This document shows, piece by piece, positions 46,502 to 56,512 of a stretch of DNA of 64,000 nucleotides; the first letter of the stretch is position 1; the number at the start of each line of letters is the position of its first letter. The stretch is taken from contig CP099423.1 in assembly GCA_024114885.1 (NCBI GenBank), positions 868,001 to 932,000 of the forward strand. The letters are read 5' to 3'. Source of the DNA: Septoria linicola (Eukaryota > Ascomycota > Dothideomycetes > Mycosphaerellales > Mycosphaerellaceae). The notes beneath the pieces were generated by a model, which made no database searches, had not been told where the DNA came from, and saw nothing but the letters and a program-made list of their open reading frames with translations. A program made the position numbers and the translations under genes.

Positions 46502-47302
46502 CTAGTCGCCTCCAGTCAAGTTGTAGATCTTTTGAATGTCCTTCAACTGCTGCTCAAAGTCCAGCTTCAGGTCCTTGAGCAACCCATCCTTGAAATCAAA
46601 GATCCACGCATGAACAATAGGGAACTTGTTCTTCGCATAGCTCTGCTGGACAGCAGCAGTCTTGACAACATTCCTCGCCTGCTCGAGCACATTCAGCTCA
46701 GCAAGTCTGTTATACTTCTTGTCCTGGTCCTCAATGGCATCGAGCTCCTTCTCGTAGAGCCTGTAGACATCACGGATGTTGCGAAGCCATGGGTTGAGCA
46801 GACCGAGATCAGCGGGAGTCATAGCTGCCTTGACACCACCGCAGCTGTAGTGGCCCACTACCACAATGTGCTTGACTTGCAGGTGACGAACGGCGTAGTT
46901 GATGACGCTCATAACGTTCAAGTCAGTGTTGCACACCAAGTTGGCAATGTTGCGGTGCGTGAAGATCTCTCCGGCATCCAGACCCATGATCTCGTTGGAA
47001 GGAATTCGGCTGTCGGCGCATCCTATGTAGAGGTAGTCTGGCTTTTGGCCAGAGGAGAGCTTGGTGAAGAACTCCGGGTCATTCTTGGCCTTTTCAGACG
47101 CCCATTTGCGGTTGTTTTCAAAGATCTTGTCGTGGCTTGCACGAAGGTAGTCGGTAGTGTCGGACATCTTGGTGGAGCAGTAAGTCTTGCGGTTAATGAC
47201 CTTAATGGGGAGTTGCTGGCGTGATGTGACGAGGCGAGCCGCAGATCGGATGGATGTTCCAGATATATGGGTTCTTGCTCCTCGAACTGGAGCTTGAAAC
47301 AT
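46502..47302 (-). CDS. Beta-class carbonic anhydrase
   Basis: An intronless 266-aa frame. Zinc ligands and partners are all visible: C95-A-D97-S-R99 and H151-x2-C154 in VVVGHYSCGG, the beta-class set. It interconverts CO2 and bicarbonate and in fungi supplies bicarbonate for carboxylation and CO2 sensing. The first 45 residues (MFQAPVRGARTHISG ... KTYCSTK) are rich in Arg/Ser/Thr with no acidic residue, a mitochondrial presequence. A second in-frame ATG at 47167 (M46, SDTTDYLR) would give a cytosolic-length enzyme of the yeast Nce103 type. The C-terminal helix ends IQKIYNLTGGD. Confidence 0.95.
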   Translation of the reverse strand: MFQAPVRGARTHISGTSIRSAARLVTSRQQLPIKVINRKTYCSTKMSDTTDYLRASHDKIFENNRKWASEKAKNDPEFFTKLSSGQKPDYLYIGCADSRIPSNEIMGLDAGEIFTHRNIANLVCNTDLNVMSVINYAVRHLQVKHIVVVGHYSCGGVKAAMTPADLGLLNPWLRNIRDVYRLYEKELDAIEDQDKKYNRLAELNVLEQARNVVKTAAVQQSYAKNKFPIVHAWIFDFKDGLLKDLKLDFEQQLKDIQKIYNLTGGD

Positions 47303-47830
47303 GAGAGATGTCGTTCTTTCTTGTTTCGATGGAGGGGTCGTGTTCTCTTCTATCTACTCGGGCGTTTTAGGTGCATGACAAAGTTTGTTTTTCCGCCAAG
47401 ACGGTTTTCTTTGTTTGCTAGGAAGCCGGGTTTCGGAACAGCACTGATTGAGCATTTTACATGAGGTCCAAGTCGCAGCCAAGCCACTTTCTAAGTACAA
47501 CTACGTTGCCGCTGTGCGATGAGCCAGACTGGGCGCGCCAAACGTGTGCTCAGTGACGGCCATGTCAATCGATGATATTGCTGATATCAGGTATGCGATT
47601 AGCTCGCATATGCAGCCAGCATGCTATAGCCGGGACTATTCTACACACCCGCATGATGCATTCGCCCGGCTCGATTAGCAACGCAAGCTTTTGCGTGAGG
47701 CTCCACGGCTACATCAAGCTGCCTTGAAGCTCTTCTATCACGACTTTCTCGAGTCTGCACATCGAGCTCGCTTCTGCTGTCTCTGCAACCAGCCAGGCTC
47801 CACGTGTTGCGACCTCCAGCCTCTCCCTGC
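47303..47830. other. Intergenic, promoter side of carbonic anhydrase gene
   Basis: 528 bp between the carbonic anhydrase start and the end of the next minus-strand gene. No coding or RNA feature is seen. Confidence 0.5.
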
Positions 47831-48244
47831 TCAACCGGCCCTCACCTCAACTTCCCTGTCACTTGGCTTCCTCCCAGAGCTGACATTTTCCGTGCTCAGC
47901 AGCCCTCCTGGAATGACATAGACAACATCAGACCTCCTTCCCTTTCCCTCCTTCGTAGCCTCCCACTGACTCATATCAAGCTGATACCCAAGCATCAGCC
48001 CACACCTCGAGCAATTTGCCGGATACCGCTTCTCAAATCCATCCTCCAAATTAAGCACCAGAGGCGTGTCGTCAAATGTAACGGCACTAGTGACAATGCT
48101 TGTGTTCGGAGTAATGTCTTCGCCTGGGCTGAGCTTGCATATCAACGAGCCATCGCCTTGTCTTCTGGGTAGGCTTGATAGATCTGATGTCGTTGCGAGC
48201 ACTAGTTCTGTGCAGAGGCAGTGGTATGTTGAGATCGATGCCAT
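47831..48244 (-). CDS. STEEP1 (CXorf56)-like small protein
   Basis: An intronless 137-aa frame from the ATG at 48244. The N-terminus reads YHCLCTELVLATTSDLSSLP, followed by LVLNLEDGFEKRYPANCSRC and GLMLGYQLD. The order (Tyr-x-Cys-x-Cys near the start, a Leu-Pro-x-Arg segment, then an E-[RK]-x-Y-x(4)-C-x2-C-G-L element) matches my memory of animal STEEP1/CXorf56 and its fungal relatives. The four Cys could form a metal site. Human STEEP1 promotes exit of STING from the ER; fungi lack STING, so the ancestral role must differ. Recognition is by eye only and moderate. Confidence 0.7.
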   Translation of the reverse strand: MASISTYHCLCTELVLATTSDLSSLPRRQGDGSLICKLSPGEDITPNTSIVTSAVTFDDTPLVLNLEDGFEKRYPANCSRCGLMLGYQLDMSQWEATKEGKGRRSDVVYVIPGGLLSTENVSSGRKPSDREVEVRAG

Positions 48245-48544
48245 TGTTTGATGTTATTGCTAAAGAGCTGGGACTTGCGAAAGAATTCACTTCGCGTTGT
48301 GCAAAATGGTCGCCTCAGGCAGCCATGCACAATTTTTGGTGATTGACACTGATGAGCTGTATTCATTTAAGCAAGAGGCGGCAGGACTGTATGGTGCACG
48401 GCGTGAGTGAGAGCACCTACGATTTCCCGACATCGATGGACTGCGCTGGCCAAGTCATCGTAACAACGTAAGCCGCATCGTGTTGTACAAGATATGAAGA
48501 GCTCTAAGCTACAAGCGGCCCATTGCGACCCATTTGGGCCTATT

Positions 48545-50872
48545 CTACGCTCCAAGGCCTCTGCTCTCACACTCACCCCAGAAGACCATCAATCTCCATA
48601 CCTTCTTCACCATCACTTCCGCCTCGTCCTCTAGCGGACCCTCCAGATCGTCCTTGATGTCTTGCGCCTTTCGCTTTTCTCTGATGCCATCAATCACCGT
48701 GTCCACGATGAGATCTTCCTGTACGCCAAGATATTCCACGACCTTTCTCTCCACGAACGGTCGAATCTGCGCATCGACCAGCGAAGGGGTGAGGGCTCCC
48801 CATTTGATTGGGTGTGCGAAGAGCTCAGCTGTGTCAGTCGGAATTTCGGAGGCGAGTTGCTGACGCGCAGCAGCCTTTTCGTCGTCATCGAGATCCTGGC
48901 CATGCATAGGGAGTGTACTAGTATCCTGAAGCGGCTTGAGGTCGAGGCGCTTGTTGCCAGATGCGGCGGCGTCCTCTTCGTCTTCGAGCAAGCCTTCGAC
49001 ATCTGCCATTGCTTTCTTGGGGAGGCCAGCGCCTGGCTGACGTGCTCTGGCACCACCCAACGAGATCTTGAATCCTGCTGGAGCCGCTGCAGCTGGGGCA
49101 GGCTGATCGGCACGAGTGTCCATCTTATCTCCCAGCGAGTCAAGGAAATCATCGGCCTCGTTGTTAGCGCGGCGTTCTTCAGCTTGCTCTCGTTCTTCTG
49201 CTTTGCGATCGGCCTCGTCTTCTCTTCTCTCATAGTCGCGGTGTCGTTCGCGTTCACGAAGCCATAGCGAGCGGTCTTTGTAGTACAGATCTCTGCCTTT
49301 GAGGGCCTCTTCGTCATCATTCCAGTTTGCGAGCTTGCTAAGCATGTCCTCCTTCGCTCGCTCTAGATTGCGGCGCTCAGCTTCCTCGCGATTCTTCTCT
49401 CGTTCTTGTGCCATGCCGCGAGTACGTTCTCGCTTCTGCCAACGATCGACTTGATCACGGAACTCCTTGGTCAACTCAGAGTTGCGTCGAGCTTCGCGGC
49501 GGCGCTCGAGTTCCGCGTCTGACTCTTCTGCATCCTCGTCTTCGCGATTAAGCTCAACACGAGCTGGCCGTCCAAATCGTCCTGCGCCCGGAACGAATGC
49601 TACGCCATTAACGTAGTCGCTGGGCAGCTGGGCGCCACGGTATCCCTTTGGTCCAGCAGGCGCGCCCTGAACGCCTTGTTGACCTCGAGGTCCGGATGGA
49701 ACGCCATTTGTGCCGCCTGGCCCCGATGGAGCACTGGTCGGAGGTGGTGATGCAAGACGGTTGACACGAGGAGGCCCACCGTTTCTTTGCCGCTCGTCAC
49801 GCTCCATCTCTTCTTCTCTCCGAAGGCGCTCTACATCGCGGCGCGTGGAGCGCTCTCTGAAAGCTTTGATCTCTTCGGCGACTGTCGCTCGCTGTTCGGC
49901 AGGAATATCTGCAAGCTCTTCATCCAGGTTGGTGGCATTGATCGTGATGAGCTCAACGCCGTCCTCTTTCATGCCATTGGTGTCACCCATCGCCGCGTCA
50001 CCCTCCATGCCTCCGTTCATGCCGTTGACTCCGTTCGTATGCGCAACCTCATTCGCCATGTTCGTCAGACACGTCTGCAGCTCGTCCTTTGCGGTGTCGA
50101 GACGGAACTGACGGCTGTTCTCGTCTTCTTTACGTTTGCTCATCCAATCTGTAATGTACTTCTGGCTGGCCTCGTCCACCACCACGACCAGCTTCATCTT
50201 CTTCACCTCGCCTTCTTCATCCTTCTCGACCGTGCCGTCCGCCTTGAACATAGGTACTTCCAAGTCACGGAAGATTTGGTTTGCGGCCTCCAAGCTGTCC
50301 ACGTCCTCATACTCGGCGAAGCCAAACTTGCACTTTTGATCGTCTGCGTCTCGTGCTCGAGTCCAGCGTCGTAGTTTGCCTGCGGAACGGAGAATGTGGC
50401 TTAGAGCTTCATCGTTTGGCGCACCCTTCTCCAGACCTCCGACGAAGATGGTCCTGGCCACTTCCTCTCTCGTTGGCGGATTCAGGGCCTGCATGCTCTC
50501 ACGCACGCGTTCCCTGTCCCGGTCGAGGTTCCTCGAATCCATGCCCAAACCTGCTCGCCCTCTGTTCCCCAAGGGCTCTGCGTTGCCGCCCCGCGGACCT
50601 CGATCTCCTCTGTCGCCCCGATCGCCTCCCCTCTGCTCCGGCCGCCCTCCATCGACACCCAGCCGAATGACCGGCGCATTGAAGTTGATATTGGGCATAT
50701 TTGGCGGAGCCTGGAAATGTCCTTGATATCCTGCCGGCGACTGAGCTATGCCTGGCGCAGAATCGAAGCCTGGCGGCGCGCCCATTCCTGGCGCTCCATA
50801 GGCACCAGCTGGCGCGCCGCCGTACGAAGGCTGACGCGCGCCAAAGCTTGGAGGGCCATATGGATTGGCCAT
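48545..50872 (-). CDS. RRM- and PWI-domain splicing factor (RBM25/Snu71-like)
   Basis: An intronless frame of 775 codons starting at the ATG at 50872; upstream extension uses a non-ATG codon. A Gly/Pro/Ala-rich N-terminus is followed by an RRM at about 145-225 (RTIFVGGLEKGAPNDEALS ... KFGFAEYEDVDSLEAA). The middle is a very charged helical region (RRDVERLRREEEMERDERQR, then an Arg/Glu stretch at about 460-610). The C-terminal 100 residues are a PWI domain (FAHPIKWGALTPSLVD ... RPFVERKVVEYLG ... LVDTVIDGIR-type pattern). RRM plus ER-rich region plus PWI is the RBM25 layout; yeast Snu71 is the U1 snRNP counterpart. It is nuclear and acts in 5' splice-site choice by family knowledge. It is divergent from the bS21m gene (284 bp). 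Confidence 0.92.
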   Translation of the reverse strand: MANPYGPPSFGARQPSYGGAPAGAYGAPGMGAPPGFDSAPGIAQSPAGYQGHFQAPPNMPNINFNAPVIRLGVDGGRPEQRGGDRGDRGDRGPRGGNAEPLGNRGRAGLGMDSRNLDRDRERVRESMQALNPPTREEVARTIFVGGLEKGAPNDEALSHILRSAGKLRRWTRARDADDQKCKFGFAEYEDVDSLEAANQIFRDLEVPMFKADGTVEKDEEGEVKKMKLVVVVDEASQKYITDWMSKRKEDENSRQFRLDTAKDELQTCLTNMANEVAHTNGVNGMNGGMEGDAAMGDTNGMKEDGVELITINATNLDEELADIPAEQRATVAEEIKAFRERSTRRDVERLRREEEMERDERQRNGGPPRVNRLASPPPTSAPSGPGGTNGVPSGPRGQQGVQGAPAGPKGYRGAQLPSDYVNGVAFVPGAGRFGRPARVELNREDEDAEESDAELERRREARRNSELTKEFRDQVDRWQKRERTRGMAQEREKNREEAERRNLERAKEDMLSKLANWNDDEEALKGRDLYYKDRSLWLRERERHRDYERREDEADRKAEEREQAEERRANNEADDFLDSLGDKMDTRADQPAPAAAAPAGFKISLGGARARQPGAGLPKKAMADVEGLLEDEEDAAASGNKRLDLKPLQDTSTLPMHGQDLDDDEKAAARQQLASEIPTDTAELFAHPIKWGALTPSLVDAQIRPFVERKVVEYLGVQEDLIVDTVIDGIREKRKAQDIKDDLEGPLEDEAEVMVKKVWRLMVFWGECESRGLGA

Positions 50873-51156
50873 GGCTCCTTCAAGCACTGCGGAACCGCTC
50901 TCAATCACGGCGTGACAACAGATCTCGCCACAATGAAAGGACACACGCCCTCGTCAGTCGTCTTTGCAATATGCAGTGATGTGCGAGTGAGTTGATGTTG
51001 AAGAAGTCGAGCTTCAAAGTTTCCGCTTGAGGGACTTGGGCAAGCTGCGTCTCAAAGACTTGGCGTCGGCTTTCCAGTTCTCCTCCGCGGCATTGGACAC
51101 TCACATCGACATCTATCTCGATCAATACACTCTCGACATCCACAGGTCGATACACC

Positions 51157-51939
51157 ATGGCGCCCTCGCGAGCTGGAGAAGCGCTGTTTCGGCTGGCAGC
51201 TGCGCGCCGATTATCACTGGCTCAATCATCACACACAGCCACGCCCTTTGCACACTTCTGTAGAGGCCAGCAAGCAGCAGCGACAGCACGAGCATTCACA
51301 GCCAGCACGCCGTGTCGAAGCGAAGACTCGGGAAGGAATGTCCCGTCCAAAAGCAGCATCAACGACGATATCTCCAACCTATTGGACAGCACTCTTGATC
51401 TCAACAAAGGCACGCCTACCACTACCGCCTCACGAAACTCCCGCTTTAAGTCTCGAGATGCTCAGCAAAACACTGGTTCCCGAGCCATCGCAAATGAGCT
51501 CGACAGATCCCGATCGAGCCGAGGCGGCAACAGCGTCGATGAGCTGCTCGAAACAATGGTCAGCGGCAGCGCGAGGCAGCAGCACAAGCGTCCCACCAAC
51601 AGCAACTACGGCGCCGACATCTATGATATTTTCCCTGGAGGTAGCGGTGGCCAGCCAGAGCTCACCAAAGATCTAGAGCCAGTCATTCTGCCCCCAAACG
51701 TGGGCAGATTAGTCGAGGTTGATGAGAAGCGCAATATGGATGTCGCTCGAGCATTTCGAACAATGGAGATACAATGCAACAAGAACCGAGTCAAGAGGTC
51801 CTTCGCTCAACAACGATTTCACGAACGGCCTGGCTTGAAGAGAAAAAGGCTGAAGAATGAGCGCTGGATTAAGCGCTTCAAGGAGAACTTCAAAGGTACC
51901 GTACAGTTGGTCCAAAAGATGAAGAAGCAAGGATGGTGA
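51157..51939 (+). CDS. mrp21: Mitochondrial small ribosomal subunit protein bS21m
   Basis: A single exon of 260 aa. The first 50 residues are rich in Arg/Ala/Ser with no acidic residue beyond one Glu, typical of import into mitochondria. The middle is a poorly conserved Ser/Asn-rich linker. The last 75 residues form the S21 domain: DVARAFRTMEIQCNKNRVKR, then KRKRLKNERWIKRFKENFKG and TVQLVQKMKKQGW, which is how fungal Mrp21 proteins end. Bacterial S21 is only about 70 aa; the long N-terminal extension is usual for fungal mitoribosomes. Confidence 0.9.
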   Translation: MAPSRAGEALFRLAAARRLSLAQSSHTATPFAHFCRGQQAAATARAFTASTPCRSEDSGRNVPSKSSINDDISNLLDSTLDLNKGTPTTTASRNSRFKSRDAQQNTGSRAIANELDRSRSSRGGNSVDELLETMVSGSARQQHKRPTNSNYGADIYDIFPGGSGGQPELTKDLEPVILPPNVGRLVEVDEKRNMDVARAFRTMEIQCNKNRVKRSFAQQRFHERPGLKRKRLKNERWIKRFKENFKGTVQLVQKMKKQGW

Positions 51940-52551
51940 TCACATTGGATTCTCTCAGTATGCATGTGATGACATTGGCGCGGCGATTTCGCAGATGAGA
52001 CATCATGCGGTGCATGCTACACCGTAGCGCGCAATAGCGCGGTGGGCGTCCGGCCAATTCCATAGTCAAGCAGCGAAGCAGACAGGCATGCCAAAAGATC
52101 GGAGAACAGGGCGGTAGAGGCGGTAGAGCGCATAAATGATCACCTGCTACGGCTTGGCGCGAACCACGTGCCCTTTCTGAGGCATTGCTGATACCAGGAT
52201 CCTCAAGAGCAATGGCGTAGCGCTCTGCTCAACCTTCCCGACACGGCTAGTACCCTCGGCGCAACAAGTCAAAAGCCCCAGCAAGCTGAGCGGGAACAGA
52301 ACGGTAGCGAATAGCGCAGATCGAGTTGCCCAGAACTCGCCTCCGGCCCCCGAAGTTTGCTCTTTGTGGTGCCAGTCAGCATGCAGGGGCTAGCGATGCA
52401 GGGTTGTTGTCCATACAGCAACATCATGGAGGGAGGCATACTCTGTACATATATCTTAGCTAAAGGCCCCTCCAGTTTCGTGGAAGGTGCGAAAGCTTAC
52501 TATCCGCCAACCCATCAACCACGAATTACCACATCAAGGTTTACCACAGCC
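51940..52551. other. Intergenic, no gene seen
   Basis: About 600 bp between two + strand genes. The frame of the downstream gene stays open leftward to 52357 but without a convincing start. No RNA gene is seen. Confidence 0.45.
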
Positions 52552-53529
52552 ATGGCTTCTCACCCAAAGCACTCCACTTCCCACGCTCAGTCCAAGAGCA
52601 ATGGCAGTGCGGCCCACCCCGGGACACCTGTCGAAAATGAGCATTACCAGTTCGAGTGGACAACCTCAGAATGTGAGGACACAGGAAATTTGATCGACGA
52701 ACTACGAATCATAAGCAATGAAGACGATGCTACACTCCTTGAACCGTATACATATTACACGCACCTCCAAGATCACACGCCCTCAAGAAAGCGTCGCGTA
52801 GTCCACCCTGCCGACAGGATACTGAGAGATCAAGCCACCACAGCCTCTGCCACTGCAAGTTGTGAAAGCCTCGCATTACAGAGCACATCCTCCAGCACTG
52901 GAAAACCTGAACAGTACGATTTCTTCCAAACTTACGAGAGAAATTGGGATACGAGGTCGATTACTGATTGCGAATCAGTCGAGGTACTTCCGCTACCTGA
53001 GCTGGAAAGAGTTGACTCAGGTTACGAGTCCTTCATCGAAGACGAGAAGATGGGTCTCTCATTACGTTCTCCATCCACGAGCCCAGCTCGTTCCGCAACT
53101 TTCAGCGAAGCGAGCACAGTTGTTGTCACTCCTCGCAAAACCCTCAGCGATGCGGATGATACCAACAACAGAGTCCGTCAAGAGTCGCTCTGGCACACTC
53201 ATGTTCCAGCACGCGACAGCCTGGAACTAGATCGCAACGGTCTGAGACTTTGCGATGGCGAGCGCATCTCGATGGCATCAAACAACAGCTTTGAAGTCCT
53301 GGAAGCTCGTCTCCCTCGAGACTGCTGGATCCCACACCGGAATAGCATGGACCTTGATCGCAACGGCAATCGACTTTGCGCTACCAGAGGTTCTGCTCCA
53401 GACTGCGAGAAAGATAAAGCGCCGACGAACAACAAGCTGAAGGCCGGCTGGCTGAAGTTGAAGGCAAAGTTGTGCAAGAAGTGCGAAGAGGAGCGAATCA
53501 GAAAGCGAGTTATGGTGAACTACCTCTAG
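52552..53529 (+). CDS. Hypothetical protein with duplicated D-x-N-G segment
   Basis: An intronless frame of 325 aa from the ATG at 52552. The frame runs on upstream to 52357, but I prefer this Met because the upstream sequence is unlike the rest. The protein is Ser/Thr/Glu-rich and hydrophilic. Near the C-terminus two related segments occur: RDSLELDRNGLRLCDG and RNSMDLDRNGNRLCAT, about 44 residues apart, each preceded by a Trp-containing stretch with a His (WHTHVPA, WIPH). It ends with a Lys-rich helix containing a CKKCEEER pair. No known domain is recognised and no membrane segment is seen. Confidence 0.65.
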   Translation: MASHPKHSTSHAQSKSNGSAAHPGTPVENEHYQFEWTTSECEDTGNLIDELRIISNEDDATLLEPYTYYTHLQDHTPSRKRRVVHPADRILRDQATTASATASCESLALQSTSSSTGKPEQYDFFQTYERNWDTRSITDCESVEVLPLPELERVDSGYESFIEDEKMGLSLRSPSTSPARSATFSEASTVVVTPRKTLSDADDTNNRVRQESLWHTHVPARDSLELDRNGLRLCDGERISMASNNSFEVLEARLPRDCWIPHRNSMDLDRNGNRLCATRGSAPDCEKDKAPTNNKLKAGWLKLKAKLCKKCEEERIRKRVMVNYL

Positions 53530-54680
53530 TTTCAGCACAGAGAGTAGCAAGTGTAGCGTTCATGTTGGTAGTACAAGCTTGGCCACCCGGGTGGAATTCG
53601 AGGAGAAGTGTATGTTATATCTTGTATCATCAAAAAGTCAAACGTACGCGGTCTATGTTTCAGTGTAGTCAGGTGAATGCATGCAGTTTCTCAACAGTCA
53701 TGCACGAGGCTCGTCCCATCCGCGCATGTCTGCACCTGTATCTGGAACTCGTACGGGCTTCGTACATGCAGCGGCAGACAGCTGATGTCCGTGCGCAGCC
53801 TTTGTAACAAGGAGCCTCCGTCGGCTGTATAAATCCAGCCTCGTCCATCGCTCTTCTGTTCTTCAAATTACTACTCATCTCCTGTACTACACTCCGAGAA
53901 GTGCAGAGGTTTACGCCGTTGCCATTCTATGAAGATGCCGCGTTCATACTAGGGCTCTGCCCTCCTCCACTATTGGAATCGCAGTGACTACCGCAATCAG
54001 GCAAGGCTTCTTTAGCGGAGTCGGTCCATTGAGGGTGAGCCATTCTTCTCGGCCTGGGCATTGATGCCGATGACTTCGACAGTCGACATGCACAATGAAG
54101 GTATCACTGGAGAGAAGTAGTAAACGCGAAAGGAACGCGAACAGACCTGGCCAGCGCCGATCGCATGTGGCGCTCCCTCACAAGCCCAAGCGGATTTTGC
54201 GCACCTCGGCCCTCCACGCTCGCCCTGGCCCTCCCCTCGATCCTGACTTCAAGGATGCAAGCCACGACCAGCATGAAGACAGTATTGCCGAGCATAGCAA
54301 CCAATATTCGATTGAAATCCTGTCGCATGGACACAAGCCCTTTCACCGGTACGAGTGACACAATCGGCAACCGTTCGACTTATAATCACAGAGGACCATT
54401 CACGAGGTCTCGACGATGGCATACCAATACATGGCAGAACAAGCAGACGGAGCGGATTGCTCCGCATGAGGCGCAACTGCTACCTGCATCAAAACCTCGT
54501 GCTCGTGCCTCTTCGGTGCACGCCACAGGTGTATTAGGCCTAGGCCAGATCTCAGCTAGTATGGTTCGTGTGGTAACTTTACACTAGTTAGCTCCACAGG
54601 CTATCTGCAACCGCGAACCTCCAGATTCTCGACTTCCTCCATCGCATGCATGGAAAGTCGACGTTTGAGCTGCTATACAG
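53530..54680. other. 1.15-kb intergenic region, no firm gene
   Basis: A TATAAA-like box lies near 53827. Short open frames between 53900 and 54590 occur on both strands and overlap, without a supported gene model. The right end would hold the promoter of the GT90 gene. Confidence 0.4.
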
Positions 54681-56132
54681 ATGACAATGGATCCCGCAGG
54701 CGCGGTGATCTCGTGGCGGAGATTGAGCTATTTTCTGTCCATACTCCTACTTATACAATGCTTCTTCCTATACTACATTGGAAGCAGTAGACCGCACGCT
54801 CTGACACTAAACAAACCACTTCCGAAACGGCCGACTCGACTCAGCGAAATATCTCCACTGGCAGTCGGTCTACCTGACCTTGAATCTGTAACCAAAGCGA
54901 ATGTGTCCGACGAGTACTTCTTCAATGAACATGTGGACGTGCTGTCTGCAGAGCAGTGCAAGACTGCATTCCCGGACTTGTACTACGAAGCAGAGAGGTC
55001 GTCAGCATACTGGCGCAATCGACGACATCTCATATCCAGCAATGATATCTGGGCAGACGAAATAGGAGGCTCTATACGTTTCCTCATCCATCGCAATGAG
55101 CTCCGCATCATCAACTCCACCAATGCATTCTCTGCAGTAGGTGTGATGGAACGCGCCAAAGGCATTACCGAGCTCATATACCGGGCGGTAGAGAGCGCCA
55201 GGGCAGGAGGCGAGGCACTGCCAACTATTGAATTTTCAGTGTCGATGTCAGATATTTCGGAACCGCCAACACCTTGGGACACCTACACCACCTGGACGTG
55301 GGCTCGCGCCATAGTCGATGTCGAAGAACAACGCAGGAAGAAACAGCAACGCCTATGGATAATGCCCAACTTTGACCACTACGCTATGACAGATCGCAAC
55401 ATGGGCGCCTTTGAAGATGTTCGATACCGAGCTTTCCAGCACGACAGTCCTCTCCCCGACAAAATCCCCAAAGTCGTCTGGCGAGGCACATTGTGGGTCA
55501 ACCCCGCCTTGCGAGGCGGCCTGATCAATACTACTGTCAACGCGACCTGGGCAGACGTCCGCGAAGTAAAATGGGGAACGGCAGACCATGAGGGTCACCT
55601 CAAGGTCGATCAATTCTGCGACTACCACTTCGCAGTCCACACCGAAGGCATCTCCTTCTCCGGCCGCCTGAAATTCCTCCTCAACTGCGACAACGTCATC
55701 ATCATGCCCGAATTGACCTGGACGGAGCACTACTACCACCTTCTCATCGACAGTGGGCCGCAGCAAAACTATGTCAAAGTCAAACGCGACTGGAGCGATC
55801 TCGAAGAGCAAGTCAAATCCTACCTCGCTAATCCTTTCCTATCGAACATGATTGTCAAGAACCACAAAGCGACTTTCCGAGATCGTTATCTGACTAGAGC
55901 TGCCACGAGTTGTTATCTGCGACGGCTGATGCAAGAGTATGGGTCTGTGAGCTTTCGACCACCGGTTGATGAGGAGATTCATCATGGAAATCGCACGAGT
56001 ACGGGGAAGAAGGCTGTGAGGAAGAGAGGGATTAGTTTTGAGGAGTTGATGCTGGCTCCGAGGGATTTTGCGAATGTGACGGATTATCATGGGAAGGATG
56101 CGGATGGGAGGTGGACGGTTGACGATTATTAG
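54681..56132 (+). CDS. GT90/CAP10-domain glycosyltransferase, type II membrane protein
   Basis: An intronless 483-aa frame. A short cytosolic tail is followed by one membrane anchor (SYFLSILLLIQCFFLYYIG, about 16-34) and a lumenal domain. The CAP10 region has NFDHYAMTDRNMGAFEDVRY, KVVWRGTLWVNPALR and CDYHFAVHTEGISFSGRLKF followed by NCDNVIIM, the conserved core where the nucleotide sugar is thought to bind. Cryptococcus Cap10/Cap59-class and animal POGLUT enzymes belong to GT90; Cxt1 is a xylosyltransferase. Here a Golgi role in glycan or wall synthesis is likely, but donor and acceptor are unknown. The tail (about 450-483) is charged and lacks an ER-return signal. Confidence 0.9.
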   Translation: MTMDPAGAVISWRRLSYFLSILLLIQCFFLYYIGSSRPHALTLNKPLPKRPTRLSEISPLAVGLPDLESVTKANVSDEYFFNEHVDVLSAEQCKTAFPDLYYEAERSSAYWRNRRHLISSNDIWADEIGGSIRFLIHRNELRIINSTNAFSAVGVMERAKGITELIYRAVESARAGGEALPTIEFSVSMSDISEPPTPWDTYTTWTWARAIVDVEEQRRKKQQRLWIMPNFDHYAMTDRNMGAFEDVRYRAFQHDSPLPDKIPKVVWRGTLWVNPALRGGLINTTVNATWADVREVKWGTADHEGHLKVDQFCDYHFAVHTEGISFSGRLKFLLNCDNVIIMPELTWTEHYYHLLIDSGPQQNYVKVKRDWSDLEEQVKSYLANPFLSNMIVKNHKATFRDRYLTRAATSCYLRRLMQEYGSVSFRPPVDEEIHHGNRTSTGKKAVRKRGISFEELMLAPRDFANVTDYHGKDADGRWTVDDY

Positions 56133-56512
56133 GTAGATCTGGGAAGGAAGGAGTAGAAGTGAATGCAATGATACCCGATTTCGATCAAGAAGTTGCTTTC
56201 TCGTTTCGTTTCTCGTTCTGTGGTACAGCTTTTACATGCGAGTCTGCGCAATTGGCCGCGTGGTTCAGGTACAGTCTGCGGAGACATCTGTGTGCCCAGT
56301 ATGCCGCACATTCCGTCATATGCCATGCATGATCATCGTGCAGTCCTTCCGGTCGTGATTCCCACCATACACTCTCTTCATCCGACAAACTTACTCCGTG
56401 CTCAATGTTTTCCATCTGTTGTCTGCAGAGCTCTCTCCGTTCTGTCATCAAAGCATAAACTTGGGAGAACGCTTTCGGCAGCTCAGCTACCTACAAACCC
56501 TGAGGAGAGGCC
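56133..56512. other. Convergent intergenic spacer
   Basis: 380 bp between the 3' ends of the GT90 gene and the 980-aa coiled-coil gene. It presumably holds both 3' UTRs. Nothing else is seen. Confidence 0.5.

Noticed and set aside
48662..49267. 201-codon + strand open frame
   Set aside because: It is antisense to the RBM25-like coding sequence; the charged repeats on the other strand keep it open by codon bias.
50873..50944. Upstream extension of the RBM25-like protein
   Set aside because: It begins with GTG, and the sequence after the ATG at 50872 is the typical Gly/Pro-rich start.
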